Notes under the pieces: generated by a model
The model's input: the letters and a program-made list of their open reading frames with translations, nothing else
What the model was told of the DNA's origin: nothing
Database searches by the model: none
NCBI GenBank assembly: GCA_937892925.1
Contig: CALBHX010000005.1
Coordinates: 1 to 22,364 of the forward strand
Source: an uncultured Lentisphaeraceae bacterium
GTDB lineage: Bacteria; Verrucomicrobiota; Kiritimatiellia; RFP12; DVOR01
Length of the DNA: 22,364 nucleotides
Reading direction: 5' to 3'
Position numbers and translations under genes: made by a program
Shown here: positions 16,539 to 22,364 of the stretch, in pieces
Position numbering within the stretch: position 1 is the first letter of the stretch
Layout of the letters: each line of letters starts with the position of its first letter

Positions 16539-17657
16539 CTACAGTCTCTTCAGCGTATACCGCTGTGTTCCCAAACCAATCGCCTCGGCATGTTCTAGGC
16601 ACACCGTCCAATCCGTTTCCGGAGATACGGCCTGGAAATAATCCCGCCCTGGCACATGCGCACGATCCAAGAGTGACCCCGCTACCGGCTGCTGCCGATT
16701 CACCGCATCGGCGCATGCCCGATCTATCGCCACGGGATCAAATGAAGCAAAGAACCCCACATCCGGCACAATCGGCACATCATTCTCCGCATGACAATCG
16801 CAGAATGGAGACACATCTACCGCTAGGCTCACATGAAACTGCGGCCGTCCATGCACTACTGCCAGCGCATACTCTGCCATCTTACGGTTCAACACTTCAT
16901 TTGCCGCATCATACTGCGGGCTTATCGCATCCCGCGGGCACACCCCAATACACCGCCCGCATCCCACACACTTAGTCTGATCAATCCTCGCCTTCCCCTG
17001 CACAATCTGCGGTGCTCCATGAGCACAAATTGCCCGGCACCGCCCGCACCCCACGCACAATTCCTGCGCCACTACCGGCTTCCCCGCCGCGTGCATATCC
17101 ATCTTTCCGGCTCGCGAACCGCACCCCATGCCAAGATTCTTGATTGCTCCGCCAAATCCTGTCAGCTCATGCCCCTTGAAATGACTCAGCGACAACACAA
17201 TATCCGCATCCATAAGGGCTCGGCCAATCTTTGCTTCCCGAACAAATTGCCCCCCCGGCACCGGCACAGCCACCTCATCCGTCCCTTTCAACCCATCGGC
17301 AATGATTGTGTGCACGCCTGTAACCAGCGGATTAAATCCATTCATGTAAGCCGAATCCAGATGATCCAACGCCTGTTTGCGCCCGCCTACATAGAGCGTA
17401 TTACAATCGGTCAGGAACGGCCGCCCCCCAAGCCGCTTCACCAAATCACACACCGTTCGTGCATAATTCGGCCGCAGAAAAGCCAGATTCCCCGGCTCTC
17501 CAAAGTGCATCTTCACGGCCACGAACTGATGCTTGAAGTCAATCTGCTCGATTCCTGCGGCCAGCATCAGCTTTTCCAGCTTCTTCGGAAGCCCATCCCC
17601 CATCGCATGCGTGTGCAAATCCGTAAAGAAAACATCTGCAGTCTGCATATTTGCCAT
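16539..17657 (-). CDS. DUF362 protein with two 4Fe-4S clusters
   Basis: 372 residues. A DUF362 domain (VKMHFGEPGNLAFLRP, PFLTDCNTLYVGGR, LSHFKGHELTGFGGAIKNLGMG) is interrupted by a bacterial ferredoxin module. Cluster 1 is C201, C204, C207, C211; cluster 2 is C230, C233, C236, C240. The first cluster has Ala rather than the usual Pro after its fourth Cys. DUF362 proteins of this layout are common in strict anaerobes and are presumed redox proteins of unknown substrate. I chose the ATG at 17657 (MANMQTADVFF) because GAGAGGTG sits just upstream; the longer open frame starts inside the promoter. It is separated from the MATE gene by about 280 bases and probably transcribed alone. Confidence 0.9.
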   Translation of the reverse strand: MANMQTADVFFTDLHTHAMGDGLPKKLEKLMLAAGIEQIDFKHQFVAVKMHFGEPGNLAFLRPNYARTVCDLVKRLGGRPFLTDCNTLYVGGRKQALDHLDSAYMNGFNPLVTGVHTIIADGLKGTDEVAVPVPGGQFVREAKIGRALMDADIVLSLSHFKGHELTGFGGAIKNLGMGCGSRAGKMDMHAAGKPVVAQELCVGCGRCRAICAHGAPQIVQGKARIDQTKCVGCGRCIGVCPRDAISPQYDAANEVLNRKMAEYALAVVHGRPQFHVSLAVDVSPFCDCHAENDVPIVPDVGFFASFDPVAIDRACADAVNRQQPVAGSLLDRAHVPGRDYFQAVSPETDWTVCLEHAEAIGLGTQRYTLKRL

Positions 17658-17683
17658 CTCGGACACCTCTCTTTTTATCCAAA

Positions 17684-17714
17684 AGCATACCAAAAATACC
17701 GCATCCGCAGACAA
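17684..17714 (-). promoter_or_regulatory. Promoter of the DUF362 gene
   Basis: On the minus strand TTGTCT (17714-17709) is followed after 19 bases by TATGCT (17689-17684), which carries TG at the extended -10 position (TGG-TATGCT). The leader would be about 20 bases. The long spacer is compatible with an extended -10 promoter. Confidence 0.5.
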
Positions 17715-17778
17715 TTCTTCTTCGAATGCCCAACGAAAAATCGTCTAACCCAAAGCGGCAGAAAACAAAAAATGAACA

Positions 17779-17813
17779 GAGGGGTCAGTTCTCAAAAGAA
17801 CAGTTCTTCCCTC
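17779..17813. repeat. Imperfect palindrome
   Basis: GAGGG (17779-17783) and CCCTC (17809-17813) enclose GTTCT (17788-17792) and AGAAC (17797-17801), forming a two-part stem-loop with unequal internal loops. The outer text GGGGTCAGTTCTC resembles REP-like palindromes in style, but I see no transposase nearby. Confidence 0.35.
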
Positions 17814-17818
17814 AATCG

Positions 17819-17846
17819 TAAAGGCCTACTTCTAAAGGCCTACTTC
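17819..17846. repeat. Perfect 14-bp tandem duplication
   Basis: TAAAGGCCTACTTC occurs twice back to back (17819-17832 and 17833-17846), at the downstream edge of the decayed region. Confidence 0.9.
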
Positions 17847-18127
17847 CCTTTTATGATCAATTCATGCCGCACATCAGGTTCGATATCGGATACGCCGCAG
17901 AAAACAAGCTGCGGACGCTTCTTGGCAATCGCTTCAGATAACTTCGACATACGACATGCGTGATGTCGCCCTGACGCGAACGGATATCCTCGTTTCCCGG
18001 ATACGCAACGAACCTGCATTACAAGTACATCAAGGCCACGTGATCGCTTCGGGAACCAACCATTCCGCGTATCGGAATCGCCGTCAAACGCACACGCGCA
18101 GGGGAAAATCGGCATCCGTGAACCCAT
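17840..18127 (-). pseudogene. Unidentified decayed coding fragment
   Basis: The end of this minus-strand frame reads like a genuine protein terminus (KLSEAIAKKRPQLVFCGVSDIEPDVRHELI, stop at 17842-17840), while its beginning is less protein-like. In another frame of the same strand the same DNA gives CRFVAYPGNEDIRSRQGDI, also protein-like but interrupted by stops. Switching of sense between frames suggests a gene broken by several indels. I do not recognise the family. It may belong with the nucleotidyltransferase remnant directly upstream or be a second dead gene. Confidence 0.35.
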
Positions 18128-18146
18128 GAACCTTACGCCGTCTAAT

Positions 18147-18657
18147 TCAAACTGTCGCCAGTAAAATCAACATCCGGCGGGAACGTTTGCTTCTAGGTAA
18201 ATCCTCCCCGTTGGGAACAGTTGTACACAATCGCCCTATTGTTGGGCATAACAGCAAACGCGATGGCCGAATAAAGCGACATCCTCGTTGACCCGTTTCT
18301 TTCGGTCCAAAACGGCAGCACCGATTCCGGTTGGCAACAAACATGAAATACGCCGGAGATGTTTTCAAAATACAGTCCTCCGGCAGGAGCAGTGTCTCCA
18401 ATGGTGTCGGGGTCGCCGCGGCCATTAGCTCACAAAAGCGGACAAGCGAATCGTACGTCCTGCCGTTCCGCTCATCGAAGACCTGCTTCGGCGGCTGGAT
18501 AAGCCGCGCATACGCCGCAGACGACACAACGAAAATACCGAAAACGTCCATATCGCAGGCTGCGCCCTGCGTTCCGCACGTCCGCTCCCGACACAGCCTC
18601 TGAACAGCACACCATCGGATGATCCGCAGCGTCAAAACTGTCTATCCCGTATGGCAT
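18147..18657 (-). pseudogene. Remnant of an MNT-fold nucleotidyltransferase
   Basis: The gene seems to start at ATG 18657 with GAGGT upstream (MPYGIDSFDAADHPM), then loses frame. A second frame gives GTQGAACDMDVFGIFV, then LIQPPKQVF, YDSLVRFCELMAAATPTPLETLLLPEDC and SPAYFMFVANRN. This is the pattern of stand-alone DNA polymerase beta-like nucleotidyltransferases (COG3541-like): GSxxxGT, SDxDxxGIFV, PNxLELLxxPED. The missing Gly-Ser lies at 18589-18584 in a third frame. One deleted base at about 18584 explains this: restoring it gives GSRTCGTQGAACDMDVFG. After NRN (about 18324) the family pattern is lost. The Ser of SDxD is Cys here. Presence of a shift exactly at the catalytic motif indicates an inactive gene. 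Confidence 0.5.
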
Positions 18658-18705
18658 GACAAACCTCACGTTACCTCTTCACCTTCCACTTAAGCCTGAG
18701 CCCAT

Positions 18706-18724
18706 TGCCTGCAAAGAGCAGGCA
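18706..18724. other. Hairpin between the DUF3137-like gene and the pseudogene
   Basis: TGCCTGC (18706-18712) and GCAGGCA (18718-18724) form a perfect 7-bp stem with a 5-base loop. No T run follows on either strand, so it is not a classical terminator. Otherwise 18670-18851 holds no gene that I can see. Confidence 0.45.
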
Positions 18725-18851
18725 GCGCAACACCGCCAAAACAAAAAACGGCGCACCCGATGAAACACAACATACCTCATTCATTCCCGAAAGGTTCCTG
18801 CGTTTCACACATTCCGCACGATTCGTTTCGAGGAGTTCACCACCGAGTGTC

Positions 18852-20573
18852 TTATTTCTCTATAAGAAAAGAGCGGATGGAGCGGCGGAATGCGCGCTCA
18901 CGTGAAGCCGAGGCTTTCCGCTTGAAGAGGTCTGACGGCGTCTCGCGCTCGCTTAGATACATCTTGCTTGTCTTCTTCACAGGCAGATATTCCGTCCAAG
19001 GCACGTCAACTTGATGCAAATTACCATCGCCGCCAAGCACCCATTCATAATCGACACGTTTCACCCCGCGGTAACCGTAGGCGGTTACCTCAATTGTGCC
19101 TTCACCGTTCTCCCACCGAACGACCTGGGTCTTAAGAATACTGCGGGTAATGCAGCTCGAATGCTTGAACTTCTCCTCGCCATGGTAGTTCGCAACGGCC
19201 TCATGCTCCCAGAACGAAGATGCCTTGCTCCCCAGAACGTCTTTCCAGATATCCTCATGCGACCGTATCTGCTGATAAACCGGAATCGCAAGAAGCGGCG
19301 CCATCGCGAAGTAAACGTCCTTGAAGTACCGTTCGTTGAACTGAATGAAAAAGGAGAATGCCGCATCATAATCCCAATTATAGAACCGCGCCGGATCGGT
19401 GTCGATCGCCGCCTCGTTAAGATGCTGCGAGCGCAGCACGTTTATCTTCTTCCGCTTGATAAAGGTAAAATCATCTCCGTAGCCGACCGCTGTATCCTTC
19501 ATCAAATTCAGCATCTGCGTCTGTGCAATCGGCGTGAAGAGCAGGCGGAACTCAACTTCGTTGTCGCGGTCTTTGGCATGAAACCACGTCTCAAACTCGT
19601 GGTTGCTCATCAATGTGAAGTTTGAATCATCATTTAAGTTGCGAGAATACGCCTTCAACTGCTTCAAACGCCGTTTCTTGCGGATCGAGCTCAAAAGGTT
19701 ACCATCCTTCCCGGTCAATCCGGACGGCTGGCGTGAAAACGAAAGATTAGGCGCGGCATCGTTTCCGTAGATAAGAAGTTTCTCTTCACTGTATACGGGT
19801 ATCGGCTTGGTTACCTGCGCGTGAAGCGTCTCATATTTTCTAACGCGGTGCTGTTTTCCATCGGAGCCTTCCTCCCACTCCGTCCACGAGATAACCTTCG
19901 ACCCCTCATACGTCTTTTCTCCCCACGCCATATCAAGGTACTGGCCGAACACAAAGGGGTTCCCGTTGATAACGCCCGATTGCGCAAAAAGGATGGACTT
20001 CCCCTCATTAAAAGAATCGTTCCACCCAAACTGCCTGTGCAGCGATTCCAGCCTGTCTGCCGTGAAATATGGGTCGAACACCAATCGGGGCACGGCTGCC
20101 TCAATCAACTTGACCGTAACATCCCACGTATAGAGTCGGTTCAACGGCTCCATCTGTTTCCATGCAACCTCTTTTTTCGCCGCGATCTGCGATTCGAGGC
20201 CAGCAATTCGTTTCGCAACTGCATTGGAGCGTGAACGCATGGCGATTCCAAAAACCAGCCCCACTATCATGCCGAACATATACAGCCCCTGCCCCTGCGC
20301 TTCCGCACCGCGCGTGGCTATCACGCCCATGAGCGCAAGCGCTGCCAAACCGAAGCCGGCGGCCATCAAGCACCCACAACGCTTTTTCCTGGCGCCTGCC
20401 GAATCGGCCTGCTCCTGCAATTTCTTGATTTGAATTACGAGTGCACGATTTGCCTTACCATCAACACCCGCAGTTTTTGTAAGCTCCTTAAACTTCTCAC
20501 GCACCAACGCGGCGAACTTCATACGAAATTCGTCACGATAGCGCGTAAGCGGTTCATACACATCCTCAATCAA
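18852..20573 (-). CDS. DUF3137-like membrane protein, LemA-linked
   Basis: 573 residues if translation begins at TTG 20573. That codon overlaps the LemA stop (TTGA), has AGAGGG 8 bases upstream, and is followed at once by the sensible sequence IEDVYEPLTRYRDEFR; no ATG is as well placed. After a charged helical N-terminus come two transmembrane helices (about 66-87 and 97-112) in a hairpin. A large soluble domain follows: FDPYFTADRLESLHRQFGW, GKSILFAQSGVINGNPFVFGQYLDMAWGEKTYEGSKVISWTE. This resembles the S-x-L/I-F ... G ... F.i.E layout of DUF3137 proteins, often found beside LemA in my memory of the family. Function is unknown. There is no catalytic signature I can name. The C-terminus is very basic. 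Confidence 0.75.
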   Translation of the reverse strand: MIEDVYEPLTRYRDEFRMKFAALVREKFKELTKTAGVDGKANRALVIQIKKLQEQADSAGARKKRCGCLMAAGFGLAALALMGVIATRGAEAQGQGLYMFGMIVGLVFGIAMRSRSNAVAKRIAGLESQIAAKKEVAWKQMEPLNRLYTWDVTVKLIEAAVPRLVFDPYFTADRLESLHRQFGWNDSFNEGKSILFAQSGVINGNPFVFGQYLDMAWGEKTYEGSKVISWTEWEEGSDGKQHRVRKYETLHAQVTKPIPVYSEEKLLIYGNDAAPNLSFSRQPSGLTGKDGNLLSSIRKKRRLKQLKAYSRNLNDDSNFTLMSNHEFETWFHAKDRDNEVEFRLLFTPIAQTQMLNLMKDTAVGYGDDFTFIKRKKINVLRSQHLNEAAIDTDPARFYNWDYDAAFSFFIQFNERYFKDVYFAMAPLLAIPVYQQIRSHEDIWKDVLGSKASSFWEHEAVANYHGEEKFKHSSCITRSILKTQVVRWENGEGTIEVTAYGYRGVKRVDYEWVLGGDGNLHQVDVPWTEYLPVKKTSKMYLSERETPSDLFKRKASASRERAFRRSIRSFLIEK

Positions 20574-21232
20574 AAGAACGTCCCTCTCGCCTGAGCCTTC
20601 GTCTCGGCAGACGCGGCAAACGGAATACGCGTTGTGTAACCGGCGCGCGCCGCAACGATCTGCTTTGTCGGCCAAGTAAAAACATCGGCATTCCACTGCA
20701 TAACGGAATCGTTATACAGCTGGCGCGCAGCGGTAATCTCCCTCTGGAGATAGCTGTTCTGCTGAATAGCCTCTGCAATTGCGGCATGTGCATGGAGATC
20801 GGGGTACGCCTCAACTTGCGGGAAGAGACGCCCAAAACATCCATCAATCTGGTTGACAACGGCGTTTCGCTCGCCATCTGTCAGCCCGCCGCCGCGGAAT
20901 GCAGCAACCGCCTTCATCACATCCTTGTCAAGATCAACCGCTTTTTCGACAAGCTTGGCAAGATTCATCAAAATCTGAACCCTTTGCTCAAGGTAGTTGT
21001 CAATAGTCGAAGCATCCGCCTGAATCTTTTGCTGAAGCTGCTGAAAGTAATTCTTAGCACCGATCTTCATGAAGAGAAAGATCACCCCCGGAACAATGCC
21101 GAGGCACCACAGCAGAATCTCGAATAAAACCGAGCCCACGCCAATGCGTACCGGAAGCTGCTTTTCAATCACACAAATCGTTCTGCCTGCATTGTTGACA
21201 GGCCCGCTCAGTTCGTCCAGTTCATTTGCCAT
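20570..21232 (-). CDS. LemA-family membrane protein
   Basis: 220 residues. A single hydrophobic segment near the N-terminus (about 30-58, with VGSVLFEILLWCLGIVPGVIFLF) is followed by a helical body. That body includes YFQQLQQKIQADASTIDNYLEQRVQILMNLAKLV, the LemA-type helix where many members have RRxDLIPNLV, and later PQVEAYPDLHAHAAIAEAIQQ, matching FPxLKA-like LemA sequence. LemA proteins are anchored by one helix with the body usually outside the cytoplasm; their molecular role is unclear. The ATG at 21232 is preferred because an upstream GTG adds only 16 atypical residues. The ribosome site is weak (GAAAAG). The stop overlaps the start of the DUF3137-like gene, so the two are translated as a unit and likely form a complex. 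Confidence 0.85.
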   Translation of the reverse strand: MANELDELSGPVNNAGRTICVIEKQLPVRIGVGSVLFEILLWCLGIVPGVIFLFMKIGAKNYFQQLQQKIQADASTIDNYLEQRVQILMNLAKLVEKAVDLDKDVMKAVAAFRGGGLTDGERNAVVNQIDGCFGRLFPQVEAYPDLHAHAAIAEAIQQNSYLQREITAARQLYNDSVMQWNADVFTWPTKQIVAARAGYTTRIPFAASAETKAQARGTFF

Positions 21233-21314
21233 TGCTGTGTTCTTTTCTTTTGTTGAAACATGACAGTGATGTTGAATCACGAGATACCACCCCTCGCCAT
21301 CCCGTTCTCAGCGA

Positions 21315-21343
21315 TAACGCTTACGCTCAGTCGTTAGGCGTTA
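21315..21343. repeat. Inverted repeat with a GTTAGGC core
   Basis: TAACGC (21315-21320) and GCGTTA (21338-21343) flank 17 bases. GTTAGGC at 21333-21339 fits the integron attC core pattern GTTRRRY, and GCTCAGTCGTTAGGC looks like one attC arm. A matching second arm was not found nearby, so a functional attC is not supported. Confidence 0.3.
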
Positions 21344-21467
21344 AGGGCTTCTCCCATGATGTTTTGAAAGAAGTTCTGCACCCTCTGATTTCGTGTACAG
21401 CTACAAGCAACACCCCAATTCCGAACGCCAAGAGAAAAGCCTGAGCCCTGCGTAATCCAAGTGGCAC
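21327..21467 (-). CDS. Possible small membrane protein (46 residues)
   Basis: A minus-strand frame from GTG 21467 to TGA 21327 gives MPLGLRRAQAFLLAFGIG followed by VLLVAVHEIRG and a polar tail ending KPLTPND. One transmembrane helix preceded by RR is plausible for a small inner-membrane protein. The AT-rich promoter-like region lies directly upstream and the LemA gene 95 bases downstream, so it could be the first gene of that transcript. There is no known family, the start is non-ATG, and its stop falls inside the inverted repeat, so it may be chance. Confidence 0.3.
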   Translation of the reverse strand: MPLGLRRAQAFLLAFGIGVLLVAVHEIRGCRTSFKTSWEKPLTPND

Positions 21468-21483
21468 ATCTTCTTCATCACAA

Positions 21484-21546
21484 CAAGAAGTATATCATAT
21501 CCATGGTATATATCATAATATATATATCGCTTACCTACTTAGGTAA
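21484..21546 (-). promoter_or_regulatory. AT-rich region with an operator-like palindrome upstream of the LemA genes
   Basis: Positions 21490-21529 are almost pure A/T with several TATAAT-like hexamers on the minus strand (for example TATTAT and TATGAT). Beside it TTACCTACTTAGGTAA (21531-21546) has two 6-base arms, TTACCT and AGGTAA, around ACTT. Placement about 250 bases upstream of LemA fits a regulated promoter for that operon. The regulator is unknown. Confidence 0.4.
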
Positions 21547-21935
21547 CAGACTCCATCCCTGAATCAGATCCGAGAACGGCTAAAACACATCCCATGAATA
21601 GGAATAGGGAAGAAAACACCGCACCCGTTTGAAATACAAGCTCAAATACAAGCTCCAAAGACGCAGCACAACACCTGCCAAGCCGATCACCCAATGTTGT
21701 TCCAAGCACAACATCACCGAGGTGGCTCTGCACCTCAGGATGATAAATTCGGCATTTCACCATTTATAATTTATGCCATACTACGAACTTAAACCACCGG
21801 CAAGTCTATGCGGCCAAAGCCGCGGAAGTAAAGCGAACACGCCTCATTCCGTACAACGAAATTGAAGCCTAGCGAAACAGGAACCCGCCCCCTCAGCGAA
21901 AAACCTCAAACGCCACGCCGCCCATTTTAAATAAA
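21547..21935. other. Non-coding stretch before the tRNA-Pro terminator
   Basis: I see no supported gene. A 74-codon minus-strand frame (21763-21539) is open and protein-like (EVQSHLGDVVLGTTLGDRLG) but has no family I can name. It contains a perfect 12-bp tandem duplication, AAATACAAGCTC (21632-21643 and 21644-21655), which keeps that frame. GCGGC-CAAA-GCCGC at 21810-21823 is a small hairpin and may be a divergent copy of the intergenic repeat. Confidence 0.4.
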
Positions 21936-21958
21936 CGAAAAACCCCACACGTGGGGTT
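21936..21958 (-). terminator. Intrinsic terminator of tRNA-Pro
   Basis: AACCCCAC (21941-21948) and GTGGGGTT (21951-21958) form an 8-bp stem. On the minus strand it is followed by TTTCGTTTATTT, giving five T in a row with the last stem bases. It lies 50 bases past the tRNA 3' end. Confidence 0.85.
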
Positions 21959-22007
21959 CTTGAGTTTACATTACATGATAATCAGAAAAAACCAACCCCC
22001 GCTGAAG

Positions 22008-22084
22008 TGGTCGGAGCGGAGGGATTTGAACCCCCGACACTCTGCTCCCAAAGCAGATGCGCTACCAGGCTGCGCTACGCTCCG
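22008..22084 (-). tRNA. tRNA-Pro (UGG)
   Basis: On the minus strand acceptor CGGAGCG pairs with CGCTCCG, discriminator A, encoded CCA. Anticodon stem TCTGC/GCAGA encloses TTTGGGA, anticodon TGG. The T arm is canonical (GGGGG-TTCAAAT-CCCTC). The normal T-loop contrasts with the tRNA-Met gene in this window. Confidence 0.98.
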
Positions 22085-22100
22085 TATAAACGTGGGAGAT

Positions 22101-22129
22101 AGTGTAGCAAACCCGAGCGCCCGGCGCAA
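22101..22129 (-). promoter_or_regulatory. Promoter of tRNA-Pro
   Basis: On the minus strand TTGCGC (22129-22124), 17-bp spacer, TACACT (22106-22101), 16 bases before the tRNA. The -35 hexamer and spacer length equal those of the tRNA-Met promoter, and both have TTTGC directly before the -10. Confidence 0.8.
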
Positions 22130-22262
22130 CGCCCTATTTTGCTCTATTAAAGAGCCTTTCCTGAACGCCCCCGTCCAACCCCGGCTCCGGCGCGTCTGTA
22201 CCTAACGTAACAATATATACGCTTCCTGCAGAGAGCCTGGTTTCCGGCCCGAGCTCAACACC

Positions 22263-22318
22263 AACCCGCCCCAAGTTCAATTCAAAGCCGAGGCGAGTTC
22301 ACCGTGAACCCGGGGCGG
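22263..22318. repeat. Intergenic repeat, copy 2
   Basis: AACCCGCCCC (22263-22272), 10 bases, CAAAGCCG (22283-22290), 16 bases, AACCCG (22307-22312), with the same order and spacings as copy 1 at 3647-3700. Here the ends can pair: CCGCCCC (22266-22272) with GGGGCGG (22312-22318), then GTTCA with TGAAC. GTTCACCGTGAAC (22297-22309) is also a palindrome. The rest of 22130-22364 shows no gene that I can support. Confidence 0.55.
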
Positions 22319-22364
22319 ACAGAACACAACACATCCCCGGCTCAAAATCAAAAACCGCCCAGAC

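Noticed and set aside
17743..17749. GTCTAAC, matching the attC RYYYAAC core
   Set aside because: No GTTRRRY partner at cassette-like distance and no flanking stem; a 7-base match is expected by chance.
21539..21763. Minus-strand 74-codon frame containing the 12-bp tandem repeat
   Set aside because: Protein-like, but no family, no ribosome binding site and no conserved neighbour. Not enough to call a gene.
1..22364. CRISPR array, prophage or insertion sequence
   Set aside because: No regularly spaced repeats, no phage structural or integrase genes, and no transposase could be recognised in any frame.

Overview
The window comes from the chromosome of a Gram-negative, probably anaerobic bacterium of middling to high G+C. 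It carries an LPS-transport lipoprotein (LptE type), a lipobox, and a BamD-like periplasmic TPR protein, all of which imply an outer membrane. The C-terminus of a pyruvate:ferredoxin oxidoreductase and a DUF362 protein with two 4Fe-4S clusters point to ferredoxin-based anaerobic metabolism. All three tRNA genes encode their own CCA end. The gene mix would fit the Planctomycetes-Verrucomicrobia-Lentisphaerae-Kiritimatiellae assemblage, but this is a guess; no marker here fixes the phylum.

Layout. Positions 1-194 hold the end of nifJ, followed by tandem terminators and about 680 bases with no convincing gene. Positions 931-3548 (minus strand) are a likely operon argG, YdeI/OmpD-associated protein, DUF1275 membrane protein. 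Positions 3851-4104 are a promoter, tRNA-Met(CAU), tRNA-Asn(GUU) and a terminator. Positions 4333-14877 (plus strand) are a housekeeping run: der (ribosome assembly GTPase), an AddA/RecB-like helicase-nuclease, an RluA-family pseudouridine synthase, comM/yifB, a secreted TPR protein, an LptE-like lipoprotein and an MsbA-like ABC exporter. The first four are tightly packed or overlapping. Positions 14910-17657 (minus) hold a MATE exporter and the DUF362 ferredoxin protein. Positions 17779-18657 are decayed sequence with short repeats, including the remnant of an MNT-fold nucleotidyltransferase. Positions 18852-21232 (minus) are a LemA protein translationally coupled to a DUF3137-like membrane protein. 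The right end has repeat-rich non-coding DNA and tRNA-Pro(UGG).

Across the window, base composition on the plus strand changes from G-rich (der to rluA) through neutral (comM) to strongly C-rich (from the TPR gene onward), even between genes that run in the same direction. This looks like a replichore boundary of the terminus type at about 10-11.4 kb. Other observations worth a second look are an abnormal T-loop in tRNA-Met, two tRNA promoters of the same architecture, an extended -10 box that abuts a start codon, and an intergenic repeat of about 50 bp found about 18.6 kb apart.
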